A stretch of DNA of 64,000 nt from Leptolyngbya sp. Heron Island J (lineage in GTDB: Bacteria; Cyanobacteriota; Cyanobacteriia; Phormidesmidales; Phormidesmidaceae), in contig NZ_AWNH01000011.1 of NCBI RefSeq assembly GCF_000482245.1, positions 1 through 64,000 of the forward strand, in the 5' to 3' direction. The position numbers were made by a program, and so were the translations under genes. The number at the start of each line of letters is the position of its first letter. Positions within the stretch are counted from its first letter, which is position 1. This document shows positions 25,844 to 35,227 of the stretch, piece by piece. Below the pieces are notes generated by a model. The model saw only the letters and a program-made list of their open reading frames with translations. It searched no databases and had not been told where the DNA came from.

Positions 25844-26958
25844 GCTCTTTTATAGGTTAGACGAGTGCTAAATAGTGAAACGATCCTCTTCTCAACAACA
25901 AAATGAACGCCACAGCCAATCGCCACAGCCACAACACAAGCCAATAGCATACTCAATGAGCGTAATCCTAGGCTGCTAATGCCTAAAGTCTCGATAATTT
26001 TTGTCAGGACCGACAAGATCGGATAGTGGGTCAGGTAAATAGAAAACGAGGCTGCACCCAACAATACAAATCCCTGATGAATCGCCAGTCTGGAACTCTT
26101 TTCTAAAAAAGCAGCCCCTGCTACAATTAGCAGTGAACAGACCCCATAGGTAACAAATTCATAGTAGTGGGCAATACCCGAGGTTTGCGAACTTGTTTGC
26201 AGCCCATAGACGTCTAACAGGGCAGCAACAATAAAGCCAAAACAACCGGTCAGCAGCAGCCAACAGCTTACATTTCTTTTTAACTGCAGGCGTTTAAAGA
26301 GCACCCCCAGCAGACAGCCTCCAGCAAATTCAAGGTTATAGTATGAGAATATAAAATCAAATAGAAAATGGGCATTTTCGCGCAGCTGGAATCCGGAGAT
26401 GACATCAGCCAACATAAAAAATACTGAGACTGAGAGCCCAGATAATACCAGCTTAGATCCAACTCCAGGCCGCACAATCACGGCGGTAAATACTATATAG
26501 AAGAAAACTAAATGACTTAGAAACCAGGCGACTGAGAGAATGGGGGCATGGGACTGGGGAATTAACAACAGTGATTTGATCATGACCCCCGTATCCGTTT
26601 CATACCCTTTCCCAAAGGAGGGGATTAAAAAGTAAATAGGAATAATACAAAGACTGACAGCCCAATAAAATGGATAGATGCGCACACAGCGCTTTAATAA
26701 AAAATCCTTGGCTCTATTCTGTTGCCCGATGTACTTAAAACTTGATAAGGCCAGAAAAAATCCACTGAGGACAAAAAAGAAATCAACCCCTGCATCTCCA
26801 AACTCAAAGAAGGAGAGTAAAAAGGGTTGATTAAATTTGAGGCTGAATAGATCCGTAGCATGAAATGCGACGATCAGTAGGGCAGCTACCCCCCTCAAGC
26901 TTTCTAAAAGTTTCAGCTTTTGTAAGGGCTGTTTTATCTGTTTACGGGTGTATGTCAT
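25840..26958 (-). CDS. Acyltransferase 3 family (OafA-like), membrane
   Basis: 372 residues with ten or so membrane helices. The family start is LESLRGVAALLIVAFHATDL (RGxAxxxVxxxH) and FEFGDAGVDFFFVLSGFFLA, followed by RVYPFYW-type RIYPFYW. It O-acetylates or acylates glycan units on the membrane. It probably decorates the exopolysaccharide. Start ATG 26958. It overlaps the following glycosyltransferase gene by 4 bp. Confidence 0.93.
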   Translation of the reverse strand: MTYTRKQIKQPLQKLKLLESLRGVAALLIVAFHATDLFSLKFNQPFLLSFFEFGDAGVDFFFVLSGFFLALSSFKYIGQQNRAKDFLLKRCVRIYPFYWAVSLCIIPIYFLIPSFGKGYETDTGVMIKSLLLIPQSHAPILSVAWFLSHLVFFYIVFTAVIVRPGVGSKLVLSGLSVSVFFMLADVISGFQLRENAHFLFDFIFSYYNLEFAGGCLLGVLFKRLQLKRNVSCWLLLTGCFGFIVAALLDVYGLQTSSQTSGIAHYYEFVTYGVCSLLIVAGAAFLEKSSRLAIHQGFVLLGAASFSIYLTHYPILSVLTKIIETLGISSLGLRSLSMLLACVVAVAIGCGVHFVVEKRIVSLFSTRLTYKRA

Positions 26959-27079
26959 ACAGGTTTAGGGGCTAACAGCTCAATAAAATACCAACGTGAA
27001 ACTATGCTGTTTAGCTAGACATTAGCACTAACAATAGAGGATGGGCATAGATCGCAAAGAAGAGAGTGATTAACCTCAG

Positions 27080-28141
27080 TCAATTAGATTTTAGTTCGCC
27101 ATAAACCCCCAATGTTTCAGTGGCAACACGGGTCACATTAAGCCAGTCAAGATTCTTTTGTGCCTGGATTTTCCAGTAGTTTAATTGAGTAGAATTTTTG
27201 AGCAAATCGGCAATGGTTGTCGCTAAGGCTTGACTATCTCCTGGTGGTACCAACAATCCGGCTTTACCATGCTCCAGGACTTCGGGAATGCCATCTACCC
27301 GGCTGGCCACAATGGCACAGCCGACTTCCCGCGCTTCTGAAATGGCTAGACCAAAGGGTTCTCGATAAGAGGCTAAGACAAACACATCTGTGGATAATAA
27401 ATAGGCTCGTGGATCGGACTGAAAGCCTTCAAAATGGATGCGATCGGCTACATGGGTCTGGCTGGCCTGGGCCTGAAATTGTTCTTTTTCTGGGCCATGG
27501 CCGACTAAATACAAATGAGCATCTGGAAAATCTCGGGCGACTCGCTCAAACGCCGTAATTAGCTCTGCAATGCCTTTGCGGGAGTTCATGCCCGCCACGG
27601 TTGTAATGGCTGGACGATGGAGCTCTGCTGGTGAACAGTCTGTCAGTGCGCCAACACGGGGACTCTTTAGGGTACCGTTGGTGACAACCCGCAACTTGCG
27701 GGTGGGAATTCCTCGCTGTTGCATAGACTGGGAAACGGCCTGACTGACGGCAATGACGCGATCCGCCAAGCCCATGAATTTGGCACTTTCTTGGAACTCG
27801 TTGTGTACGGTGGCCACTAACCCGTAGCGACTCCATAGCTTCAGGGCCCGTGCTAACACAGCCCCGGTCATCATGTGGGCATGGACAATATCTGGCTTTA
27901 CTTGCTGGACAATCCTACGATATTGGGAGGCGGCCCGTGCTAAGTTACCCCAGGTGCGGGTTTGATTGAGCCGAAAATGCTTCACCTTATACTGGGATAA
28001 CAGGCTCTCGTATTCGCCACCGCCAGAGATAACGCTCACGTCATACCCGGCCTGGGCCTGAAGACAGGCTAAATCTACTGCAACATTGACAATCCCATTC
28101 CCGACTTTCTGAATGTGATTGAGGATGTGTAGGACTCGCAT
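27080..28141 (-). CDS. Glycosyltransferase family 4
   Basis: 353 residues from ATG 28141; the frame extends 25 codons upstream into the preceding gene, but MRVLHILNHIQKVGNGIV is the standard start. The donor site is REPFGLAISEAREVGCAIVA and the acceptor-side text is VHAHMMTGAVLARAL. It overlaps the stop of the upstream glycosyltransferase by one base (TAATG), a sign of coupled translation. Confidence 0.92.
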   Translation of the reverse strand: MRVLHILNHIQKVGNGIVNVAVDLACLQAQAGYDVSVISGGGEYESLLSQYKVKHFRLNQTRTWGNLARAASQYRRIVQQVKPDIVHAHMMTGAVLARALKLWSRYGLVATVHNEFQESAKFMGLADRVIAVSQAVSQSMQQRGIPTRKLRVVTNGTLKSPRVGALTDCSPAELHRPAITTVAGMNSRKGIAELITAFERVARDFPDAHLYLVGHGPEKEQFQAQASQTHVADRIHFEGFQSDPRAYLLSTDVFVLASYREPFGLAISEAREVGCAIVASRVDGIPEVLEHGKAGLLVPPGDSQALATTIADLLKNSTQLNYWKIQAQKNLDWLNVTRVATETLGVYGELKSN

Positions 28142-29298
28142 TATATGGCTCCGGCGGTTGGACGTTGAATTGCCTGTAATCCGTTCAACACGTCTAGGTA
28201 CTGACGCACAATGCAATCAATGGTGAAGGCTTGCGATCGCGCCTGTAACACCTGAATATCCGTGGGCTGATTCAGGGTTGCCAAAATGGCATTGGCCATG
28301 GCCTCATGGTCCCCCACCGGCACCAGTTCACCATACTGGCCCTTGTTGAGAATCTCCGCTGGACCACTTTCACAGTCAGTAGAGACCACCGGGGTACCCG
28401 CTGCGATCGCTTCCGCGACAACATTGCCAAACCCTTCATAGATAGATGACAACACAAAGACGCTGGACTGGGCCATGTAGGCATAGGGATTTTCCACAAA
28501 CCCTAGAAACAAAACATCGTCTTGCAAGCCAAACTTCTCAATCAAGGCCTCCAGCTCAGGTTTGACACTAGGTTCACGGGCATCCACATCCCCCAAAATC
28601 ATCAGCCGAGCCGGATAACGCTGGCGCACAAGGGCAAAAGCCCGAATCAGGGTGGCAAAACTCTTTTGTTTAACAATTCGACCCACCCCCAATAAAACAG
28701 GCGGTTGATCCGCCTTAAACCAGGGATGAGCCACGGTTTCCTGAGCTTTTTGGGTGAAATCAGGTGTCACAACTGGATTGTAGATCACCGTCATCTGTTC
28801 CATTGAAATTTTGGCATTTTGCTCTAGGTCACGAGCTACCCCTTCCGATGCGGTCACAATGGCATCGGCCCAGGGATAAAAACGCTTGACTACAGACCAC
28901 TTCAGCTTCTGAATCACCATGGCATGGCGATCCTGAAATTGTTGGGAAAGGTTCGTCTGGACACACATCACCACGCGGGTGTTCACCCCTGCCAATCGCT
29001 TGGCCCAGGTGGCGGAGCTAAATATATCCAGCGTCGAGAGTAAGAAAGCAGGCTGTTCTTGCTGCAAATATTGTTTGAGGGCCAGCGTCTTAAATAACAA
29101 AACTGGTGACTTGGCATCTAGGTTAACCAGTCGTATAGTTTCTGGAATCTTGGATAAATAAGCTCCCGCTGCCTGGGCAACCACCAGATCAACGGCAAAT
29201 CCACGGGCGGCAAATCCTTCAGCCAGGTGCAACATGACTCGCTCGGCCCCACCGCCATCAAGATTGGGAATAAATAAACTAATAAATGGTTTCGCCAT
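28141..29298 (-). CDS. Glycosyltransferase family 4
   Basis: 385 residues. It begins FISLFIPNLDGGGAERVMLH, and the donor region is YEGFGNVVAEAIAAGTPVVS followed by DCESGPAEIL, the subgroup often acting as an N-acetylgalactosamine or related hexosyl transferase. It sits between the glycoside hydrolase and the next transferase. Confidence 0.92.
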   Translation of the reverse strand: MAKPFISLFIPNLDGGGAERVMLHLAEGFAARGFAVDLVVAQAAGAYLSKIPETIRLVNLDAKSPVLLFKTLALKQYLQQEQPAFLLSTLDIFSSATWAKRLAGVNTRVVMCVQTNLSQQFQDRHAMVIQKLKWSVVKRFYPWADAIVTASEGVARDLEQNAKISMEQMTVIYNPVVTPDFTQKAQETVAHPWFKADQPPVLLGVGRIVKQKSFATLIRAFALVRQRYPARLMILGDVDAREPSVKPELEALIEKFGLQDDVLFLGFVENPYAYMAQSSVFVLSSIYEGFGNVVAEAIAAGTPVVSTDCESGPAEILNKGQYGELVPVGDHEAMANAILATLNQPTDIQVLQARSQAFTIDCIVRQYLDVLNGLQAIQRPTAGAI

Positions 29299-29383
29299 TG
29301 TTTACTCCTTAGGTTCAGTCTTAAAAATCACTGGCACAGAACGCAACATGTTGGATAAAAAACGCAACTCAACAAACTCACGC

Positions 29384-30676
29384 TTACGCCGGAGAAAGCT
29401 CCATCATCAGGGGAGCATCGCTGACATTTAAGACAATCGAGCGGGGATTGTTATATTGGGCAGTAGCGGTGGTTGACTGTAGGGGCTGGTAGAGCTTGGC
29501 CGATGTGATCGCCGTATCTAAAGAAACTGTCACGGTTTGGTAAGGCACTGCAATATCGCGCTCGTTGACTAAGTCAAAACTGGGGACTTCCTGCCAAAGA
29601 ATGAGATAAAATCGTCCGTCTTTTTTTTGTAGTAAGGTGTGATGAACATCGGCCAGTTCTCCAGCCATGGTGTAGTTGAGCGTGCCTGGAGAAAATCCGC
29701 CTGGACTATCTTGAAGTAAGGCAATGAGGTTCTGAACAGCAGTAAAGGCCGGTTTGGGGGTACCATCCCGGTGCAGCAAACCAAAATTACCTTCTTTGTC
29801 ATCGGTTTCCCATTTGTCAATGAGCTCATTGAGGTAAACGCGCTGAATGTCTCGGTTAAAATATTCTAGCCACAGACGGGGGACATAGTTACCAGCGGCA
29901 GCTTCGGACACACCCGGCTGGCCCGATTCGGCCGCCACTGCATTGTGCCAGCCCGACTCAGTGGCAATAATCGGCTTGGCGGGACAAATCTGTCTGGTAG
30001 ATGGAATCCAATGCCAGTCCAGACCAGCCGTAGGAGGTTCGCCTCCGGGATAGCTATGCATGGCTCCATAATCACAGGCAACCGCACCCAGCTTGCTGGC
30101 GTTGAGCCAGAGCGCTACCGTTGGACTCAGGACATCCAGACCGGCTGTAACTGGATCTGTTTTAATCGCATTATAGAGTTCAGCTTGAAACCTCCTCACC
30201 CCGTCGGGAAATGGCTGTCCCTTATAGTTTAAATCCTCCCAGACATCCCACTCATTTGGCCCTTCAACGCCTTCAATGGCGGTGGGTAATGCTTTGACAA
30301 TATCGACGGCAACTGACGCATCGGCCTGATCCCTGGGGTCCATCACCAGCATTGATTTGATACCCAGGGTAGCGAGATCGGTAAATTTTTGCTGAGTCAC
30401 CTGATCGTTCAACTTAACTCCGTCTCGAATATGGCGAACTCCCAATTGTTGCAGTCGTGGCTTAATAATTGACTCAAAGTCATTGTAGGCACTGTTAGTG
30501 CGATTGAGGTGGACAACAACACCCACAGAATCAATAAAAGAATCAGCAGAACGAGCTGTTTCAGATAGGCTTTGGGACTGGCCAGGTAACGCAGTACTAC
30601 AGGCAACAATAGTACTGACTAAAAGCATAAGCCAATACTGACGACGCCGAATCCAAGGAGACAACAAAGATTTCAT
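29384..30676 (-). CDS. Exported glycoside hydrolase, clan GH-A (PslG-like)
   Basis: 430 residues. The N-terminus is a signal with a possible lipobox (TIVAC near residue 26), so it may be a lipoprotein. The TIM-barrel retaining-glycosidase features are VEGPNEWDV (acid/base Glu) and IIATESGWHNA (nucleophile Glu), with SVGVVVHLNR and RHIRDGV at the start and a beta-rich C-terminal domain. It resembles GH39-type PslG, a periplasmic hydrolase encoded in the Psl exopolysaccharide operon. It likely trims or releases the polymer made by this locus. Confidence 0.85.
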   Translation of the reverse strand: MKSLLSPWIRRRQYWLMLLVSTIVACSTALPGQSQSLSETARSADSFIDSVGVVVHLNRTNSAYNDFESIIKPRLQQLGVRHIRDGVKLNDQVTQQKFTDLATLGIKSMLVMDPRDQADASVAVDIVKALPTAIEGVEGPNEWDVWEDLNYKGQPFPDGVRRFQAELYNAIKTDPVTAGLDVLSPTVALWLNASKLGAVACDYGAMHSYPGGEPPTAGLDWHWIPSTRQICPAKPIIATESGWHNAVAAESGQPGVSEAAAGNYVPRLWLEYFNRDIQRVYLNELIDKWETDDKEGNFGLLHRDGTPKPAFTAVQNLIALLQDSPGGFSPGTLNYTMAGELADVHHTLLQKKDGRFYLILWQEVPSFDLVNERDIAVPYQTVTVSLDTAITSAKLYQPLQSTTATAQYNNPRSIVLNVSDAPLMMELSPA

Positions 30677-30680
30677 GGGT

Positions 30681-31466
30681 TTAGATTGCTAAAAATCGCT
30701 GGTAGATTAAATTGGCAGTGGTTAAGAGGGGATGTTTGTCGAGTTCTTGAAGCACGTCTTGTTTGATCCGAGCTTTAGCTGCGGTGGGAATGGCCACCAG
30801 GTGTTCAGGCTGTTTCAGGGTTTTTTGGGTTTCCTTAAGCTGGCTAAAAATAGTGTCTTTTACTTCAGGCGTAATCGGCTCCATCTGAAATGAAGTCCCG
30901 TAGCGCTGGTTTACTCTGGCAACAACTTGGTGCGGGTACTGGGTGGTCTCTTTAAAGTCTGAAACAACTACATCGGCATGAACGGGCCAAACTCGTTCGT
31001 AGAAATTAATATAACTTTGAATTGCAAACCGTGTCGAGAGGGTGCGGTCGACCACTAAAACTGAGGCAATGGCATCGATGGGATTGCGAATCAGGACAAC
31101 ACAGGGAATGCCGTATTCTATTGCTTTGGTCACCTGCAACGGCGCATGCATATGATGCGCCGCTTTAGCAGTGGGGTTATACAGTCGAAATGCTTTAGAA
31201 AAAAAGGAGTTGGCTGACCTGGGGAATCCTTCTATGCAAATGTCCTTATCGGGAGATATTTTTTTCCATCGGTTCTTCTCAGAAAAGGGCAGCATTTGAA
31301 ACAAAATCTCATGGCGTCCCATGATGTGCCCGGTTCGATATTTTGTGTTTTTGATCAGTCTTCTGGCAATCATAGGTTTTAAGCATTTAAAAATAGAATT
31401 GAATGGATTCTCTGCTGGGAAAACACAATTTTTTTGGCATTCATGCTCAAGCACTGCGATGGGCAT
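30681..31466 (-). CDS. Sulfotransferase-like protein
   Basis: 261 residues if ATG 31466 is used; that start overlaps the polymerase gene by 20 bp, and ATG 31373 is an alternative. A PAPS-binding loop analogue is IEGFPRSANSFFSKAFRLY, and the 3'-phosphate site is CVVLIRNPIDAIASVLVV. Overall it is shorter than the usual 280-300 residues and divergent, so the donor has not been proven. In this locus a sulfated polysaccharide is a natural reading; cyanobacterial extracellular polymers often carry sulfate. Confidence 0.7.
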   Translation of the reverse strand: MPIAVLEHECQKNCVFPAENPFNSIFKCLKPMIARRLIKNTKYRTGHIMGRHEILFQMLPFSEKNRWKKISPDKDICIEGFPRSANSFFSKAFRLYNPTAKAAHHMHAPLQVTKAIEYGIPCVVLIRNPIDAIASVLVVDRTLSTRFAIQSYINFYERVWPVHADVVVSDFKETTQYPHQVVARVNQRYGTSFQMEPITPEVKDTIFSQLKETQKTLKQPEHLVAIPTAAKARIKQDVLQELDKHPLLTTANLIYQRFLAI

Positions 31467-32865
31467 AATAGCGAGATGCGGCTAACCCGACGCCCAGGAA
31501 TCCCCAGAGCACCATCCCCACAACGCCAACCATAGAAACATTGAGGCCAATCTGGGCAAAAATGCCAAATGCGATCGCACGAGCCGCACTAGCAAAGGTA
31601 TCAAACCGCGCTTCGGCACCCTGAAACAGCTGAAAGAAGATCAAAAACATTCCTGTTGCATAAGGAATGGTTCCCATCCAGCCCAAAGAAAATAGCATGG
31701 TTAAAATACCACTATCATGGCTACCTAAATATTCACTTTCCACCACTACCCCGAGACCTCGACCAATCCCTTCCGTAAAGGCCTCCCCCAGTAGCTCGTT
31801 ATAGCCCTCTAAGCGAGCCTGATAGCTACCATCTTCCTGGGTATTGGAGAGGGATTCCAAACGGGGAGCAATCTCACTGGCCAGGGGCTCCATTGACGCC
31901 AGCGGTACTACCACCAGCGCCATACTCATCAGGGTAATTAGCAGTCGTACTTGCAGGTGTGATTTGAGCGAAGGCATATACAGCATGAGACCAGCCACCC
32001 AGCTCAGCCAGCCTGATCGGGCCAAGGACAGTAAAAAAGAGAGATAACCAACGCCAGTAGCGGCAAACTTTAAACTTTCGCGATTGCTTAAAAGCAAAAT
32101 CAGCCCAGCCATCATGACCGCAGCAAAGGGCTGTGGCGAATTCATCGTACTCCACACCCGAATCCCCAGGGGTTCGGCATAGCCAAACACATTAGTATCC
32201 ACGGCATTGGTTAACCAAAAGCGATCCCAATCTGGGGCCACCAGATACTGCCACACGCCATACCCACCCATCACCAGCACACCCCAGAGAAATGTACGCT
32301 GAATCGTGTAGCGATAAACAGGATACTGTTGCCAATGGGCAAATAAATGAAAGCCAAACAATAACGGCGGCAGCCAGTTGAGTAGGGCCACAATGGTACC
32401 CGCCAGAGAGTTTTGCACCAGCCCAATTAAAAAGCCATAAAAAACACTGCTAAAGCAGAGAATAAACGGTAATCCTCCCTGCCGATGGGCTCCTGGCAAA
32501 TGACGGATCAAAGTAACTGCTGAAATTAGAGTCACCAGCGGCGGCGCTAGCAACACCAGGCTAGGATCTTGCCAACCGCTCTGTTGATCAATCAGACGAC
32601 GTACCAGGGGAGTCAGAAACCAAATCCACCAGGTAAAACCAATGTAGAGTAAGGGATATCGCAGATATAACAGCAAACCAACAGCCGTCACTCCCGCCGG
32701 ATAAAGCAAACGCAACAGGCTACCGACACCGGCCAGAATCGCCAGGGCAACAATTAAAACCAGACCGAGAATACTGGTCCAGGCTAAGGCAGGACGAAAT
32801 CTCAGCCAGGCAAATGACCCTTGGTTATCCCCATAGGAGACTCGCTGTTGTTCGTTTAGTAGCAT
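31447..32865 (-). CDS. O-antigen polymerase/ligase (Wzy-type)
   Basis: 472 residues with ten or more membrane segments and a longer periplasmic loop around GIGRGLGVVVESEYLGSHDS, with RLESLSNTQEDGSYQARLEG before it. This is the WaaL/Wzy layout (Wzy_C). It joins lipid-linked repeat units at the periplasmic face. Sequence conservation of this family is low, so polymerase against ligase cannot be settled; the context of a Wzx and a Wzc-like gene favours polymerase. Confidence 0.85.
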   Translation of the reverse strand: MLLNEQQRVSYGDNQGSFAWLRFRPALAWTSILGLVLIVALAILAGVGSLLRLLYPAGVTAVGLLLYLRYPLLYIGFTWWIWFLTPLVRRLIDQQSGWQDPSLVLLAPPLVTLISAVTLIRHLPGAHRQGGLPFILCFSSVFYGFLIGLVQNSLAGTIVALLNWLPPLLFGFHLFAHWQQYPVYRYTIQRTFLWGVLVMGGYGVWQYLVAPDWDRFWLTNAVDTNVFGYAEPLGIRVWSTMNSPQPFAAVMMAGLILLLSNRESLKFAATGVGYLSFLLSLARSGWLSWVAGLMLYMPSLKSHLQVRLLITLMSMALVVVPLASMEPLASEIAPRLESLSNTQEDGSYQARLEGYNELLGEAFTEGIGRGLGVVVESEYLGSHDSGILTMLFSLGWMGTIPYATGMFLIFFQLFQGAEARFDTFASAARAIAFGIFAQIGLNVSMVGVVGMVLWGFLGVGLAASRYYAHRSA

Positions 32866-32919
32866 CCGATTGGTTACAGGGATGGAGATAAATTTCGGTT
32901 GGTTAGCGGGTACCAGCTG

Positions 32920-33945
32920 TTATCGCAGTCTGACAAATAAGCCAGGATTACGGATGTGAGCTAATGAGTTTGCCATGGACTGCGGCAGGTAGCTGACGCT
33001 CAATGCCACCAGCGTACGTAAATTAATTTTCTGGAGTTGGAGGGCGCGATACAGATAGTTGCGGGCTTCTAAAGGTTGTTCCAGCCTGAGAAAACCAATG
33101 CCTAAGGTAGTGTTAGCATGGGCCAGCTCCTGCTGAAAATAGGAGCGATGGGCCTGGAGATTTTCATCTTCCATAAAGCGCTTGTGGCAAAATGTCGCCG
33201 CTTTACCCTTACGGATTTTGGCTTGAATGTTGCGATTGCCACTCATCATATTTTCAGATTGAGCATGGACGCGGTAGTAGGACAATCGCTCAGGACAATA
33301 GTAAGCTCCTTTGCCGGAGCGACAGGCTAAATAGGCAATGTAATAGTCCCAAAACACACCGGCTTCAAACAGTTTATCCCAGGTTACTGCATCTCTCCGG
33401 ATGAGTGCGGCGGAGGCGGTAAACACGGCTTGATCAACCAGACCGATCTTCCAAAAAGGCTGATAAATTCCTTCCTGTAGCTGGTGACGTTTTTCTTTTT
33501 TGGTTTGTTTTTGAGTGGCTGCCCAGTTAACGCCACCATGGTCATCCATCACATAGTAATCACAAAAAGCCAATACTAAATTTGGATCTATTTCCAGGGG
33601 ATATACTAATCTTTCTAAGAAGCGTTCGTCCCATTTGTCGTCATCATTAAGGCTGGCAACGTATTTACCATTAGATTCAACAAAAGCATAGGTGGTATTT
33701 AAGCCAACTCCAATGTTTCTAGCATTGCGTCGCAGCCGTAGTCGTGGATCTTGAAATGCTTCAATAATGGACTCAGGGCTCTCAAGACTACAGTCATCCG
33801 AAACAATGACTTCAATGTTGGTATAGGTTTGGTTGAGTACACTGGCGATCGCTTCTTTTAAATAAGCCGGGCGATTATAGGTGGGAATAATCACACTAAT
33901 CAGCGGTGGATCTGAGTTCAGAGATATTTCCAGAGGGATGTCCAT
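32920..33945 (-). CDS. Glycosyltransferase family 2
   Basis: 341 residues, GT-A fold. It starts LISVIIPTYNRPAYLKEAIA and SVLNQTYTNIEVIVSDD, with the DxD region NDDDKWDERFLE. The C-terminal third (RLEQPLEARNYLYRALQ) looks like a TPR-like helical add-on. Cytoplasmic; likely adds one sugar to the repeat unit. Confidence 0.93.
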   Translation of the reverse strand: MDIPLEISLNSDPPLISVIIPTYNRPAYLKEAIASVLNQTYTNIEVIVSDDCSLESPESIIEAFQDPRLRLRRNARNIGVGLNTTYAFVESNGKYVASLNDDDKWDERFLERLVYPLEIDPNLVLAFCDYYVMDDHGGVNWAATQKQTKKEKRHQLQEGIYQPFWKIGLVDQAVFTASAALIRRDAVTWDKLFEAGVFWDYYIAYLACRSGKGAYYCPERLSYYRVHAQSENMMSGNRNIQAKIRKGKAATFCHKRFMEDENLQAHRSYFQQELAHANTTLGIGFLRLEQPLEARNYLYRALQLQKINLRTLVALSVSYLPQSMANSLAHIRNPGLFVRLR

Positions 33946-33963
33946 AATTAAGAAAACGGTGAA

Positions 33964-35223
33964 TTAAGAAGTGGCCAATGAATGCACATTAACTGTTGAA
34001 TCTTGCTCAAAAGCATCCCTTACGTGGGTCTGAATCTGCTGAATGACATGGGCGCGGTCGTATTGTTGCGTCGCTTTACGGTGGGCAGCTGCCCCTAATC
34101 GCTGACAGAGGCTCTCATTACTCAACAAATCCAAACAGGCTTGGGCAATCTCATCAGCCGATTTTCTAATCAACACATCCTCTCCATCCTGCAGAGAGAG
34201 TCCTTCGGCCCCAATGGGAGTCGCAACAATGGGTTTACCATAGGCGGCAGCTTCTATGATTTTGACGCGGGTGCCCCCACCTGAGCGGATGGGACAGCAC
34301 ACAATGCGGGTGCGGGCATACAGCTCATCTAGGTGATCTACAAAACCGGTAAATTCCACCCCTGGAATCTTGTCCCCATAGGTGCGAATATTTTCAGGAT
34401 GGGTGCCAGCAATCATCAGCTTGGCATCCGGTCTCACCTTTTGGATACGAGGCCAGACCTGCTCAATTAAAAAGTTGGCCGCATTCAAATTAGGAAAATA
34501 ATAATAGCCACCCAGAAACATCAAGGTCGGTTCACCACAGGGGGGTGACATTGCCGGCACTGAAACAGCATTGGGAACGCTGACCACTCCCTTAAGTCGT
34601 TGCTGTGTTAGATAATTCTGATCCAGTTGAGAGCAAACAAACGTACGCAGGGCAGTTTGTACACTCCGCCGCTCTCCCCACCAAAGGGCTGGAATTTGTA
34701 AGTAGTAGAGCTTGGTGATTAAGCGTGTAGGTGGCTGACGAATCTGACGGGCAAAGGAGATATGTTCAATGTCGTCGAGATCAAAGAAAACCGGAGGCAG
34801 CGGACGCTGGATCTTTAAAATGGGTGTCATCGACTCTAGACGATGACAGAAAATGGCGTCTGGCTGCCGCTCTAGACAGGCTGCAAAGGCCTCTGTCTGT
34901 TGGTTAGCACTGGTGGTGACAAAGTTTCCCTGGGCACGAAAGTTAAAAATAGGTGCAACCTGCTGCTGCCATTTAGATCCCGTGCTGGTGGTTGTATGTT
35001 GGGGGCACAAAAACAGATTGATCGGGGTGTCCCAGTGTTCTGATAAGGCTTTTTGGTGGGCTGCGATCGCATCACAGTCCACATCAGCAGGCACATAAAA
35101 CAAAACATCAAGCTGCGCCATCGCCTTAAAGGCGTCCAGAAATAAATTAAACCGCCGAAACGTTCCCTGAACATCCTTTTGTAAATCGGTGGGAAACCGA
35201 CAGGAAATTAATAATATTCTCAT
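33964..35223 (-). CDS. Glycosyltransferase family 4
   Basis: 419 residues. It begins MRILLISCRFPTD and has GTHPENIRTYGDKIPGVEF and the donor site SGGGTRVKIIEAAAYGKPIV. The stretch FFDLDDIEHISFARQI is typical of the TuaH/WcaI-like group of bacterial GT4 proteins. It ends 4 bp after the start of no other gene, and the next gene upstream stops 4 bp before it starts. Confidence 0.9.
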   Translation of the reverse strand: MRILLISCRFPTDLQKDVQGTFRRFNLFLDAFKAMAQLDVLFYVPADVDCDAIAAHQKALSEHWDTPINLFLCPQHTTTSTGSKWQQQVAPIFNFRAQGNFVTTSANQQTEAFAACLERQPDAIFCHRLESMTPILKIQRPLPPVFFDLDDIEHISFARQIRQPPTRLITKLYYLQIPALWWGERRSVQTALRTFVCSQLDQNYLTQQRLKGVVSVPNAVSVPAMSPPCGEPTLMFLGGYYYFPNLNAANFLIEQVWPRIQKVRPDAKLMIAGTHPENIRTYGDKIPGVEFTGFVDHLDELYARTRIVCCPIRSGGGTRVKIIEAAAYGKPIVATPIGAEGLSLQDGEDVLIRKSADEIAQACLDLLSNESLCQRLGAAAHRKATQQYDRAHVIQQIQTHVRDAFEQDSTVNVHSLATS

Positions 35224-35227
35224 AGGG

